From the NCBI GenBank assembly GCA_902802585.1, contig CADCMR010000006.1, positions 1 to 64,000 on the forward strand: 64,000 nucleotides of DNA, given 5' to 3'. The stretch is from an uncultured bacterium (lineage in GTDB: Bacteria; Verrucomicrobiota; Lentisphaeria; Victivallales; UBA1829). The notes beneath the pieces were generated by a model. It was not told the DNA's origin. It did not search any database and saw nothing but the letters and a program-made list of their open reading frames with translations. The position numbers and the translations under genes are program-made. Below are positions 1 to 7,569 of the stretch, in pieces; position 1 is the stretch's first letter; each line of letters starts with the position of its first letter.

Positions 1-1
1 C

Positions 2-109
2 GGCACGGACGACATCGCGTGGGTCAACAACGCCTCCGGCATGGCGGGCTACTGGCAGATCGAGGACAAGAACCTCGCCTCCTGGCAGAACATCGCCACG
101 ATCTCGTAA
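2..109 (+). CDS. C-terminal end of an FG-GAP/VCBS-like repeat protein (5' truncated by the window)
   Basis: Thirty-five in-frame codons run from the window edge to a TAA stop. The visible peptide contains DDIAWVNNASGMAGYWQI, which resembles one blade of FG-GAP/VCBS beta-propeller repeats (pattern D-[IL]-x-W-x-N, then G-x-x-x-Y-W). These repeats occur in large exported or surface proteins, often calcium binding. Only the last blade is seen, so total size, signal peptide and function are unknown. Codon use is GC-rich at third positions, like the other host genes. The assignment rests on one short repeat and is tentative. Confidence 0.55.
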   Translation, partial: GTDDIAWVNNASGMAGYWQIEDKNLASWQNIATIS

Positions 110-136
110 CTCGGACAGCAAACACTCCTTTAACCT

Positions 137-235
137 ATCGAGTAGGAGGTTGCCCCTTAGTGGGGCAACCGACCTCTCACACCACCGTACGTGCCGTTCG
201 GCATACGGCGGTTCAACAAGTTGAGTGAAGCGCGT
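137..235 (-). mobile_element. Group II intron 3' end remnant (domains V and VI)
   Basis: Read on the minus strand, CCGCCGTATGCC-GAAC-GGCACGTACGGTGG forms a domain V hairpin with the CGC triad and a GNAA-like tip. It is followed by GTGTGAGAGG and a domain VI hairpin (GGTTGCCCC / GGGGCAACC, loop ACTAA). The RNA would end at CCTCCTACTCGAT (minus end at 137), which matches the usual end of bacterial group II introns. The segment upstream of domain V translates to a peptide like LLNRRMPNGTYGGVRG, familiar from sequence around the end of intron reverse-transcriptase genes. Everything 5' of about position 235 (reverse transcriptase, domains I-IV) is missing, so the element is dead. The exact 5' breakpoint lies somewhere in 215-247. 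Confidence 0.8.
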
Positions 236-508
236 TGTATCTTCTCAGGATATCGTCGTATCCCACGTTCCCCGGAAACGATCACACTGCTGGAAATCCT
301 GGAGACGATGGAGGGACCGATCTCCGTGGTGGGCTGTGCGACTTCGCCTAAGAAATGCAACCGTCACGCGTTGTGCCCGATGCGGAACGTCTGGCAGCGT
401 CTGAACAACGACATCCGGGAAGTCACGGAAAAGATCACGCTCGAAGACATCCTGGACTCCTATCGTACGCAAAGCGTGGAAGAGGGCTTCTGGGATTATT
501 GCATCTGA
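191..508 (+). pseudogene. Rrf2-family transcriptional regulator, N-terminal DNA-binding half lost
   Basis: From about position 245 the frame encodes the C-terminal half of an Rrf2 regulator: the GGYRL-type wing (seen as SGYRRIPRSPETITLLEIL), then METMEGPI-like and the cluster-ligand region with cysteines in VGCATSPKKCNRHALCPM, then VWQRLNNDIREV and ITLEDIL. Rrf2 proteins (IscR, NsrR, CymR) are usually about 130-160 residues with an N-terminal winged helix. Here that helix-turn-helix is absent and the frame instead runs back into antisense group II intron sequence, with a GTG codon at 191. The three conserved-looking cysteines remain. The gene was probably broken by a rearrangement at the intron. 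A short peptide could still be made, but it should not bind DNA. Confidence 0.75.
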
Positions 509-538
509 GGCGTCGTCCGTACTGCTCCGAGTCCGGAA

Positions 539-823
539 TCACTTCATTTTCAGCAGGGCGTCTCTGCCGGACATTCCGGGAATGACGCCGAGTTTCGCGG
601 CGGCCGACGACACGCTTTTCACCTGGGCGTTCAGCATATCGTCGAAATTTTTCACGCAGCTGACGATGGCAACCGCATCGCCGACTTTTTCAGCGGTTTC
701 AAGCGAGATGTAGCCGCATCCCAGGAATCCGTTCTTCGCCTTGATGACAAGAATGAACGTATTTCCGGACGGGATCGCGTACCCATCGAACTGGTTTCCT
801 TCAAGAATGACTGTATCGTTCAT
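539..823 (-). CDS. DUF1805 (YunC-like) domain protein
   Basis: A compact 94-residue protein made of a single DUF1805 domain. It shows the pattern GYAIPSGNTFILVIKAKNG, then FLGCGYISLETAEKVGDAVAIV, and ends shortly after a VKSVSSAAAKLGV helix. The start at 823 is chosen because GGAAAGG lies just upstream; an upstream extension to 913 lacks such a site and is low in coding character. DUF1805 proteins are small alpha/beta proteins of unknown function found in Bacillus and archaea. The gene converges on the broken Rrf2 regulator, with 30 bases between the two stops. Cellular role is not known. Confidence 0.8.
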   Translation of the reverse strand: MNDTVILEGNQFDGYAIPSGNTFILVIKAKNGFLGCGYISLETAEKVGDAVAIVSCVKNFDDMLNAQVKSVSSAAAKLGVIPGMSGRDALLKMK

Positions 824-1067
824 AGCCTTTCCTTCCCCGGTTATATTGGTAATGATGCCCGGAAAATATACTTGAACTTCCGAGGAATTACAAGCCGAAT
901 TCAGAAAAAACAACCGGAAGAGTCAACATTCTGGCAATTGCAAAAGGAAACGCACGGCAAAAAAACGAAGAAAGCAGAGCTCGTGTGTCAAATGTCAAGC
1001 CATGGAAAGCCGCCGGAATCGCGATGGAAACCGGCGGCGAAAGGATGTCGAAAAAAGGAGCTGGAAA

Positions 1068-1616
1068 TCAGAGCTTTTCGGCGGCTGCCTTGAGCCCGGC
1101 GAGACGTGCGGTGTCCCTCGCCAGGTCGTCGGCAGCGGCGGCGCAGACGGATTCGTCCAGGACGACTTCCCAGCCGAGGAATCCGGCGATGCAGCGGAAC
1201 TGGTCGGAGATGAGCTTGTATTCGGGATTACTCAAGGAATCCGCGCCGCATGCCACGACGCCGATTTTCTTCTTCGTGCGGAGCGTGGGCTTCGCGGAGG
1301 CGTCGTCCCTGGAATAGAACTTGTCGACGACGCTCTTCAGCTGGGCGGAGATGCCCCACCAGTAGACCGGGGAGCCGAAGACCACGAGGTCGGCAGCGGC
1401 GACCTTATTGATGATCTGCACAGTGTCGTCGGGCAGGACGCAGTTGCCGCCGTTGCGTTTGCAGGCGTCGCAGTTGCGGCATGGGCGGAACGTGAAGTCA
1501 TAGACGTTCAGGGATTCGACCGAGTGGCGTGCCTTCAGACCGTCTTCGATGGCGCGCAGGGCGTGGGAAGTGTTGCCGTTCTTGCGGGGGCTTCCGTTCA
1601 GGATCAGGACGTTCAT
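1068..1616 (-). CDS. Flavodoxin-family NAD(P)H-dependent FMN reductase
   Basis: 182 residues. The N-terminus LILNGSPRKNGNT is the FMN phosphate-binding loop of the NADPH-dependent FMN reductase/iron-sulfur flavoprotein group. It is followed by FRPCRNCDACKRNGGNCVL, a cysteine cluster as in iron-sulfur flavoproteins, and by VFGSPVYWWGISAQLKSVVDKFY, the second flavin-contact segment. A cytoplasmic redox protein passing electrons between NAD(P)H or ferredoxin and small acceptors is expected. AGGAG sits 6-8 bases before the ATG. It is transcribed alone, between the DUF1805 gene and the mla cluster. The natural electron partner cannot be read from sequence. Confidence 0.85.
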   Translation of the reverse strand: MNVLILNGSPRKNGNTSHALRAIEDGLKARHSVESLNVYDFTFRPCRNCDACKRNGGNCVLPDDTVQIINKVAAADLVVFGSPVYWWGISAQLKSVVDKFYSRDDASAKPTLRTKKKIGVVACGADSLSNPEYKLISDQFRCIAGFLGWEVVLDESVCAAAADDLARDTARLAGLKAAAEKL

Positions 1617-1691
1617 GGTGGTTCTCCTGTGTGATATGGGATACGGTGAGTGTGTGAGGGCGTGAATCCGGGATGGGCGGAGGCAATGGGG

Positions 1692-2711
1692 TCAGCGCTT
1701 GTTTCCGCCGTCCTTTTCGGGCGCGTCGGATTTCGGCTTTTTCTTGCCCTGGATAAGGGCGGCGGGATCGCTGTCGATGTACAGGATCAGTTCGATCATC
1801 GCGTCGACGCCGTTGTTGATGTTGAACAGTGTCTCGTCGAGCGTCTTGCTGGTGCGGATGGCGGTCGTGAGGAAGGACCGGAGGTTGTCGTTGATCTGGG
1901 CGAAGTCAATGACCTTGATTTCCTCCTCGACGGTCTTGGCGAGGGATTCGACGGCGTTCACGGCGACGCTGACGTTCTGCGAAATGTTGTCGATCTTGTC
2001 CTTGACGTCGGAGCCGGTGAGCTTTTCGAGGTTGTCGATGCTCTTTCTCGCGGACGTGACCATGGCGTTCACATTGTCAATCGTCTCGTCGAATTTCGGG
2101 GAGTTGACGCGTTCGTTGATGGAATCCAGCACGGCGTTCGTGCGGTCGCTGATGCCCTTGTAGTCGATGCTTTCGAGCTTGGCGAGGATGGCGGTGACGC
2201 TGCCGCGGAGGTCGCTGATGAGCGAGGGCTGACTCGGGACGTAGGTGTATTCGAGCCCGAACTCCGAGATATCGTACGAGGTTGGCGCGTCGGTCTTTTC
2301 CATCTGGAGTTCGATGTATTTGCCTCCGGTGATGCCTTCGAGTTCCATGCGGCAGCAGAGCCCTTTCTTCACCGCCTCGGCGACGTGTTCGTTGAAATCC
2401 TCAAGCGGGATGGTGACGGGGGCATGGCCGGACTGCTGGACCTTGAACTTGGAAATATTGATCTCCATGTCGATGCGGATGACGTTGTCGATGGGGTAGA
2501 TCATGATCTCGCAGACATTGCCGATGGGGACTCCCTGGTACTTCACGGCGGACCCGACGGAAAGCCCCTGGACCGATTCCGAAACGAGCGTGGAGATGTG
2601 CGCCTTTTCCTTGAAACGGTCCATAGTGCCGAGGATAAAAAGCCCGGCGAAAAAGACAGCCGCGGCAAAGATGATGAACAGGCCGAGTTTGAATTTGCTG
2701 TTGTCGTTCAT
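1692..2711 (-). CDS. mlaD: MlaD-type MCE-domain lipid-transport protein
   Basis: 339 residues. One N-terminal membrane helix (about residues 9-30, LGLFIIFAAAVFFAGLFI) is followed by the MCE domain (VQGLSVGSAVKYQGVPIGNV) that forms hexameric rings in the periplasm. After it comes a long helical C-terminal region (about 190-320) rich in NVNAMV, IDNLEKL and DNISQNVS patterns, longer than in E. coli MlaD. The family carries phospholipids between inner and outer membrane. It is the last gene of the mlaE-mlaF-mlaD cluster, 48 bases after mlaF, preceded by AGGAAGGAA. The tail ends in a charged stretch (KKPKSDAPEKDGGNKR). No MlaA, B or C gene is in the window. Confidence 0.88.
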   Translation of the reverse strand: MNDNSKFKLGLFIIFAAAVFFAGLFILGTMDRFKEKAHISTLVSESVQGLSVGSAVKYQGVPIGNVCEIMIYPIDNVIRIDMEINISKFKVQQSGHAPVTIPLEDFNEHVAEAVKKGLCCRMELEGITGGKYIELQMEKTDAPTSYDISEFGLEYTYVPSQPSLISDLRGSVTAILAKLESIDYKGISDRTNAVLDSINERVNSPKFDETIDNVNAMVTSARKSIDNLEKLTGSDVKDKIDNISQNVSVAVNAVESLAKTVEEEIKVIDFAQINDNLRSFLTTAIRTSKTLDETLFNINNGVDAMIELILYIDSDPAALIQGKKKPKSDAPEKDGGNKR

Positions 2712-2759
2712 GATACGGGATTCCTTCCTGAAAATGACATGGAAACGGCCGGGGTGTCG

Positions 2760-3590
2760 TCAGGCATGGTCCGGCTCCGTGCTGTTTCTTTGATAGGTTC
2801 CGCCGCGCGAAAGGAACGTGCGGACGTATTCGTCGGCGCTGTGGTCGCGGAGCCAGGCGGGCGGTCCGTCGTCCACGACGCCCTTCTTTTCCGCGGAGAG
2901 CATGATCACGCGGTCGGAGACGCGGAAGATACTGGGAAGCTCGTGCGTGACCATCATGATCGTGGCGTGGGTCTTCTCGCGGATCTCCAGGATCACCTTG
3001 TCCAGCATGTCGGAGGTCAGCGGGTCAAGCCCGGCGGACGGTTCGTCGAAGAACAGGAGTTTCGGGTCGAGGGCGAGGGCGCGCGCGAACGCGGCGCGCT
3101 TGATCATGCCGCCGGACAGGTCCGAAGGCATGTAATTTTCGAAGCCGTTCAGGTGGACGAGCGCGAGCTTTTCTGAGACGCGTTTCCGGATTTCGCCGCG
3201 CTTCCAGTTCGTCAGTTCCTCCATGGGGAGCGCGATGTTTTCGGCTAGGTTCAGCGACCGGAAAAGCGCGCCGCCCTGGTACGCCACACCGAATTCGGAC
3301 ATGATGGAGCGCTTCTCCCGTTCGTCCGCGGTCACGATGCTGCGCCCGTTGATAAGGATGTCGCCGCGGAGCGGTCTGTAGAGACCGATGATGTGTTTGA
3401 GCAGGGTGCTTTTGCCGCATCCGGACCCGCCGAGGATGGTCACGATCTGTCCGGGTTCGATGCGGAAGTTCAGGTTTTGGAGCACGACGCGCGAGCCGTA
3501 GCCGATGGATAGGTCGCGGACCTCGATGGCTGGCGTGGCGCATTGGTTTGCGACGGGGGCGGGCGCTGTGGGACTGGTGTTATCCGGCAT
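2760..3590 (-). CDS. mlaF: MlaF-type ABC transporter ATP-binding protein
   Basis: 276 residues. A 20-residue linker precedes a full ABC ATPase: Walker A GGSGCGKST, Q-loop FGVAYQGGALFRSLNLAENI, signature LSGGMIKRAAFARALALDP, Walker B LLFFDEPSAGLDP and switch histidine in MMVTHELPSIF. The LSGGM signature and the YQGGALF Q-loop are typical of MlaF. It powers phospholipid movement with the MlaE permease. Its ATG follows the mlaE stop by only 3 bases, so the two are co-translated. The Ala/Pro-rich N-terminal extension (SPTAPAPVANQC) is unusual, but ATG at 3590 is the only well-placed start, with GGGGGAT upstream. Confidence 0.92.
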   Translation of the reverse strand: MPDNTSPTAPAPVANQCATPAIEVRDLSIGYGSRVVLQNLNFRIEPGQIVTILGGSGCGKSTLLKHIIGLYRPLRGDILINGRSIVTADEREKRSIMSEFGVAYQGGALFRSLNLAENIALPMEELTNWKRGEIRKRVSEKLALVHLNGFENYMPSDLSGGMIKRAAFARALALDPKLLFFDEPSAGLDPLTSDMLDKVILEIREKTHATIMMVTHELPSIFRVSDRVIMLSAEKKGVVDDGPPAWLRDHSADEYVRTFLSRGGTYQRNSTEPDHA

Positions 3591-3593
3591 GAC

Positions 3594-4424
3594 TCACATC
3601 CCCCACTCGTAGAACACGGTGAAAAGTTTCGCGAGGAAGGCGTCCGCCAGCACGATGAACAGGATGCTGGTCACGACCGCCGAGGTCGTGGAACGTCCGA
3701 CCGCGATGGCGTCGCTGCCAGTGCGGAACCCGCGCCAGCATCCGGTCATGGTGATGATGTATGCGAAAACGATGCTCTTCAGGATGCCTTCGATAAAATA
3801 CTTGACCGCGACGCCCTGCCGGGTCAGGCGCAGAAACACGTCCACCGGCATTCCGAGCTCGCTCCGCATCACCATGTAACCGCCCGCGCACCCGACGAAA
3901 TCGCCGATGACGGTCAGGAGCGGCAGCATGACCAGCATCGCCCAGATCTTCGGGACCACCAGGAACCGAGCGGGCCGGATACCCATGGTGCGGAGGGCGT
4001 CCAGCTCCTCGGATATCTTCATGGTGCCGATCTCGGCGGCGAACGCCGATCCGCTGCGGCCGGTCGCGACGATGGCGACCATCAGGGGACCGAGCTCGCG
4101 CAGGATGGTACAGCCGATGACCATGGGCAGGAAATTGTCCGCGCCGTATTTGTGCGACTGCACTTCCGCCTGGTACGCCAGCACCACGCCCATCAACGCG
4201 CTGATCATGATCGTGATCGGCACACCGTCCGGGCCGCAGGTGTTCATGTAGAACAGGAAATCCTTCCAGCGGAGGCGTTTCGGGTGGCGGATGCCTTCCC
4301 ACAGGGCGGCGGTGACGTCACCCACGAACGAAATCAGGGACATGACCTCGTCCTTGAGCTGAAAGACCATGTCTCCGCACTGAATGATGCTGTCCGTGGG
4401 ATTCTTCATGAAAGATTGACTCAA
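3594..4424 (-). CDS. mlaE: MlaE-type ABC transporter permease
   Basis: About 271-276 residues with several membrane helices. The permease core is recognisable from PITIMISALMGVVLAYQAEVQ, then LRELGPLMVAIVATGRSGSAFAAEIGTMKISEELDALR, the EQ-loop-like segment of the MlaE/YrbE family, and RFLVVPKIWAM. It moves phospholipid across the inner membrane with MlaF and MlaD. The frame opens with TTG at 4424; an ATG at 4409 (FMKNPTD) is the alternative. Neither has a clear Shine-Dalgarno sequence, which is odd for the first gene of the cluster. The stop lies 3 bases before mlaF. Confidence 0.9.
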   Translation of the reverse strand: MSQSFMKNPTDSIIQCGDMVFQLKDEVMSLISFVGDVTAALWEGIRHPKRLRWKDFLFYMNTCGPDGVPITIMISALMGVVLAYQAEVQSHKYGADNFLPMVIGCTILRELGPLMVAIVATGRSGSAFAAEIGTMKISEELDALRTMGIRPARFLVVPKIWAMLVMLPLLTVIGDFVGCAGGYMVMRSELGMPVDVFLRLTRQGVAVKYFIEGILKSIVFAYIITMTGCWRGFRTGSDAIAVGRSTTSAVVTSILFIVLADAFLAKLFTVFYEWGM

Positions 4425-4461
4425 TCCGAAGCCGGACTTTTATTGGTACGCCCGGCGTTTG

Positions 4462-4505
4462 TCCTGTACGTTTAGAAAGGAGGTGATCCCGGTCAGAATG
4501 ACCGG
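4462..4505. other. Perfect Shine-Dalgarno/16S-3'-end look-alike in an intergenic spacer
   Basis: The spacer between the NYN-CSD stop and mlaE carries AGAAAGGAGGTGATCC on the plus strand (about 4475-4490). This is the exact complement of the conserved 16S rRNA 3' end, GGATCACCTCCTTTCT, which therefore appears in the minus-strand transcript. Next to it is a short perfect hairpin CGGTCA-TTC-TGACCG overlapping the NYN-CSD stop. No other 16S-like sequence flanks it and no plus-strand gene begins here. Confidence 0.5.
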
Positions 4506-5506
4506 TCGTCGTTCATTTCATCTTTTTTCTCTTCGTTTTCCGCGTCGGCCGCGGGGGAACTGTAGGGATTCCCGTCGGGATCCAGCCAGACGACCTTCCG
4601 GGCGCATTCGCCGCGGTCGTTGGTCCCGACTTCGAACTCGACTTTCTCGCCGATCTGAAGGTCGTCGAACTCGCAGTTTTCGAGGTCCTCCCACAGGAAG
4701 AAGAAATCGTGGTCGCCCCGGTCCGGCGTGATGAACCCGTATCCGCTCTTCAGCTGGACCACGGTGCCGTAGCGGCGTTCGGCGGGGAGGGTTTCATCGT
4801 AGTCGTCTTCTTCATCGTAGCCGTCCTGCTCGCTGACCTCGGAGGAGGAATAGCTGGAGCCGCCGCCTGAAACGAACAGCGCGTCGATCTTGTCCTGCGG
4901 ATAAAGCTGCTTTTCGATGATGTCCTGCATCCAGATGCCGTAGGTGGCTTCCGCCATCAGGCGTCCGGAGGTCATGGTCTGGCGATGACCGCCGTTGTCG
5001 TCGTCGTAGGAGTATTCCCAGCCGATCACCATGACGCGCGCGCCGAGGGAATTGAGCTTGCGGACGAGCGGGACGTAGTCGCCGTCGCAGGCGACGAGGA
5101 CCACGACGTCGAATCCGACATGGACCATCTGCTCGTACGCTTCCAGGGCGAGCGATATGTTCGCGCCCTTTTCGGAACCGTGGCTGACGGGGAGGAAATG
5201 CGCCACGACGCCTTCACGCGTCAGGACGTCGTCGAAATTGCGTTCGGAGAATAATAAATGCCGCAGGTTGGCCTCGGCGGCGGTCAGGCGACCGCGGAAA
5301 TAATGGCTGTCAACGATGCGGCATAAGTTTTCGCTCACATGCTCGCGTTCCGCCACCATGGTGCGGATGAGGCTGTGAAGCCCCGGGACGCTGATGCGGC
5401 TTTTGCGCGGATGCCCGTGATAGTAGTAGTTGCTGACGTGATAGAAATAATTTCCATCATAGAAAATGCCGATCCGGATTAACTTTGAATCGTTTTTCGC
5501 GTCCAT
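4493..5506 (-). CDS. NYN-domain nuclease fused to a cold-shock domain
   Basis: 337 residues. Residues about 10-190 form an NYN/LabA-like PIN-fold domain: IGIFYDGNYFYHV (first acidic residue), then VVVLVACDGDYVPLVRKLNSLGARVMVIGWE with the second and third acidic residues. Residues about 245-310 form a cold-shock OB fold: GTVVQLKSGYGFITP, then DHDFFFLWEDL and LQIGEKVEFEV, in which RNP1 (GYGFI) is kept. An acidic Ser/Asp/Glu-rich linker joins them and the tail is acidic. NYN domains are metal-dependent RNases and CSDs bind single-stranded RNA, so an RNA-processing or RNA-decay role is likely. ATG at 5506 is preferred over TTG at 5515 because AAGGA is correctly spaced from it. Confidence 0.85.
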   Translation of the reverse strand: MDAKNDSKLIRIGIFYDGNYFYHVSNYYYHGHPRKSRISVPGLHSLIRTMVAEREHVSENLCRIVDSHYFRGRLTAAEANLRHLLFSERNFDDVLTREGVVAHFLPVSHGSEKGANISLALEAYEQMVHVGFDVVVLVACDGDYVPLVRKLNSLGARVMVIGWEYSYDDDNGGHRQTMTSGRLMAEATYGIWMQDIIEKQLYPQDKIDALFVSGGGSSYSSSEVSEQDGYDEEDDYDETLPAERRYGTVVQLKSGYGFITPDRGDHDFFFLWEDLENCEFDDLQIGEKVEFEVGTNDRGECARKVVWLDPDGNPYSSPAADAENEEKKDEMNDDRSF

Positions 5507-5595
5507 GACAGGCAAGTCCTTTCCAAGTTTTGTTCTGTTCAGTTTGTACGGGATGATACTGAAATCGTTTCACACTCGAAACATTTCAAGACCTT

Positions 5596-5623
5596 AACAT
5601 AGCACGTTTTTTTCAAAAATCCA
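5596..5623 (-). promoter_or_regulatory. Candidate promoter for the NYN-CSD gene
   Basis: On the minus strand TGGATT (5618-5623) is followed after 16 bases by TATGTT (5596-5601). The surrounding 5516-5769 spacer is AT-rich and holds no gene. The -35 match is weak, so only the -10 is well supported. Confidence 0.45.
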
Positions 5624-5769
5624 GTGCCTTTGAGAAAAAACGCCGAAACAATTAGATTTTTTCCGTTCTGGTTCCTTTCTTCCAAGTCATTCTGTTCTAT
5701 TCGCTAACATAGTTCCTATGTTGTCGTTTTTTGCGCATTAACCGTTGCAGGAAAACCTCATTTTGCTTT

Positions 5770-6690
5770 TTACCACTTTCCGGATGCGCCGCCTCCGCCG
5801 AAACTTCCGCCGCCTCCGCCGCTCCGGCTGCTTCCGCCGCTCCGGCTGCTTCCGCCGCCTCCGCCTCCGTGCGCCATTCCCTTCAGGACTTCCAGCAGAA
5901 TCCGCAGGACGATGATCATGACAATCAGTCCGACGGACTTTTTGGCGTCCGGGTGAATCATGAGGCGGGCGATGATCGTTCCGATAATCTCAAGGACAAT
6001 AAGGATGGCAATGACGCAGAACAGCACGCCCTCGGCGTCGTTTCCCGCGGAAGCCGTATAGCCGCCGCCCTCCCCGTCTTCTTCAATATCATCGCCTGGT
6101 TTTTCCGGCCCGTTTTCGTTCAGGACGAACGCCGAAACGCTGGCGATGGCAAAGGAAATGGCCTGGGCGTATTTGCCCTGGCGCAGGAAGGGAGCCATAT
6201 CGCGCAGGATGTCGCCAGCACGGGCGTCGTTGATGACGCCTTCCAGCCCGTAGCCGATCTCCAGACGGTTTTCGCGGTCCTCCATGGCGAGGAGCAGCAG
6301 GACGCCGTTGTCCTCGCCCTGCCAGCCAATCTGCCATTTCTCCGCGACGGCGAGAGAGAAATCCTCAATGGCTTCGCCGTGCAGCGACTGGATGATGAAA
6401 ACCGCCATCTGGGCTCCGGATGCCGCCTCGTAGGCGTCAATTTGGGCGGTCAGGGCGGTGACTTCGTCCTGCGTCAGGACACCGGCTTCGTCGACCACGC
6501 GGCGTGTGCCGAGAGCCGGGATGCGCTCGTCCACGGTTTTGAAGGCATCCGGATCGAATACGTTCACGTCGAATCCGGCATGAAGGACGAACATCACAAG
6601 ACCGACCAAAAAGAAAATGAAACACAGGTTCCCCAGCTGGTTCGGAAACATTGATTCCCAAAACCCGAAACGTTTTCCCCGCTTGCTCAT
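5770..6690 (-). CDS. TPM-domain (YgcG-like) membrane protein
   Basis: 306 residues. A membrane helix near residues 22-42 (NLCFIFFLVGLVMFVLHAGF) places the TPM domain outside the membrane: VVDEAGVLTQDEVTALTAQI, QMAVFIIQSL, DNGVLLLLAMEDRENRLEIGYGLEGVI (the conserved R-x-x-x-x-x-G-x-G-L-E-G motif) and ILRDMAPFLRQGKYAQAI. Two further helices follow, then a Gly/Ser tail (SGGGGGSFGGGGASGKW) as in most YgcG proteins. TPM proteins have been linked to phosphatase activity and to photosystem repair in plants. In bacteria they are very often encoded beside LemA, as here. LemA lies upstream on the same strand, so they probably share a transcript. Confidence 0.88.
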   Translation of the reverse strand: MSKRGKRFGFWESMFPNQLGNLCFIFFLVGLVMFVLHAGFDVNVFDPDAFKTVDERIPALGTRRVVDEAGVLTQDEVTALTAQIDAYEAASGAQMAVFIIQSLHGEAIEDFSLAVAEKWQIGWQGEDNGVLLLLAMEDRENRLEIGYGLEGVINDARAGDILRDMAPFLRQGKYAQAISFAIASVSAFVLNENGPEKPGDDIEEDGEGGGYTASAGNDAEGVLFCVIAILIVLEIIGTIIARLMIHPDAKKSVGLIVMIIVLRILLEVLKGMAHGGGGGGSSRSGGSSRSGGGGGSFGGGGASGKW

Positions 6691-6759
6691 CCTGATACCT
6701 TGATAATCTTATCCTGTTCCTGATGCGGAATCCGCGCGCTTCTTCCGGCCGACTTCCGT

Positions 6760-6888
6760 TTAAGGGCGCCTCTCTTCATTGGTTTTCGGAGGCTTTTCCC
6801 ATCTGGGCAAATTCCAATTGGTAAGATTTTCGGTGGTTACCTTCAGATAGCCACACTCAAATCTTCCTGCATTGTCTTGTTTGCTCAT
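6760..6888 (-). CDS. Possible 42-residue small protein between lemA and the TPM gene
   Basis: A short frame opens with ATG (6886-6888) and ends with TAA (6760-6762). GGAAGGAT lies 9-10 bases before the ATG. The peptide begins MSKQDNAGRFECGYLKVTTE and ends in a Pro/Lys/Arg-rich tail. It has one cysteine and no membrane segment or signal peptide. It lies in the lemA-TPM spacer on the same strand. Support is only the ribosome site and the placement. A terminator-like hairpin upstream (6938-6967) argues that it might be poorly transcribed. No family is recognised. Confidence 0.35.
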   Translation of the reverse strand: MSKQDNAGRFECGYLKVTTENLTNWNLPRWEKPPKTNEERRP

Positions 6889-6937
6889 CTGCTGAAAATC
6901 CTTCCGCTCGAATGAATAGAGATACCCTTAAGAAAAT

Positions 6938-6967
6938 CCCGGGCAGACGGCGAATCGTCTGTCCGGG
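6938..6967 (-). terminator. Hairpin terminator after lemA
   Basis: Minus strand CCCGG-CAGACG / CGTCTG-CCGGG with a 6-base loop, followed by ATTTTCTT. It lies 15-44 bases past the lemA stop and may only partly block read-through into the TPM gene. Confidence 0.6.
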
Positions 6968-6981
6968 AAAATGAACTCAAA

Positions 6982-7569
6982 TCAGAATTCGACTTTCGGC
7001 GCTTTGACCACGGCGTCGTGACCCTCCGGGGGCTCGAAATAATCGCGCGGCTCAAGATTCAGGCCGATGAACGGCAGATTTCCGGCGAAGAGGGAGCCGG
7101 GGAACTGGCGGATCGTCCGGTTGAACTTCTTGACGTCGTCGTTATAGCGCTTCCGGGTGACTTTGATGCGGTTTTCGGTGCCGGCGAGTTCGTCCTGGAG
7201 ACGGAGGAATCCTTCGTTCGCCTTCAGTTCGGGGTAGTTTTCCGCGATGGCGAGCAGGCGGCCGAGTCCGGTAGTCAGGGCGGCGTCGGCCTCGGCTTTC
7301 TCCTGCATGGTCGTGGCTCCGGCAAGCCTGCCGCGGGCGTCGGCGATGTTGGTGAAGACTTCCTCCTCGTGTGTGGCGTAGCCCTTCACGGTGGAGACCA
7401 AGTTCGGGATCAGGTCGTTGCGGCGCTGGAGGTCCGCGTCGATGTTCGACCATGACGCATTCACATCCTCGTCCAGGGCGATCAGCGTGTTGCGCTGGCC
7501 GATGATGTAGCAGCCTCCGAAGAGCACGACGACCGCCAGGACGCCGAGAAAGAGCATAAATTGTTTCAT
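6982..7569 (-). CDS. lemA: LemA family membrane protein
   Basis: 195 residues with one N-terminal membrane helix (about 3-22) and a long helical outer domain. Family hallmarks are ALDEDVNASWSNIDADLQRRNDLIPNLV (the W-x-x-I/V-x-x-x-L-x-R-R-x-D-L-I-P-N-L motif), VKGYATHEEEV, FLRLQDELAGTENRI (the L-x-x-E-L-x-x-T-E-x-x-I motif) and RYNDDVKKFN. LemA proteins are of uncertain function; in several bacteria the gene sits beside TPM or M48 peptidase genes and is tied to envelope stress. AAAGGAT precedes the ATG, and a TTGCTT-17-TATTTT promoter lies about 100 bases upstream. Confidence 0.93.
   Translation of the reverse strand: MKQFMLFLGVLAVVVLFGGCYIIGQRNTLIALDEDVNASWSNIDADLQRRNDLIPNLVSTVKGYATHEEEVFTNIADARGRLAGATTMQEKAEADAALTTGLGRLLAIAENYPELKANEGFLRLQDELAGTENRIKVTRKRYNDDVKKFNRTIRQFPGSLFAGNLPFIGLNLEPRDYFEPPEGHDAVVKAPKVEF

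Noticed and set aside
3543-4475. Long open frame on the plus strand opposite mlaE
   Set aside because: It is an antisense shadow of a well-supported permease gene, has no ribosome site and gives a low-complexity His/Arg/Asp-rich peptide.
4475-4490. 16S rRNA fragment or rrn operon edge
   Set aside because: Only about 16 bases match the 16S end; the flanking bases show no rRNA similarity.
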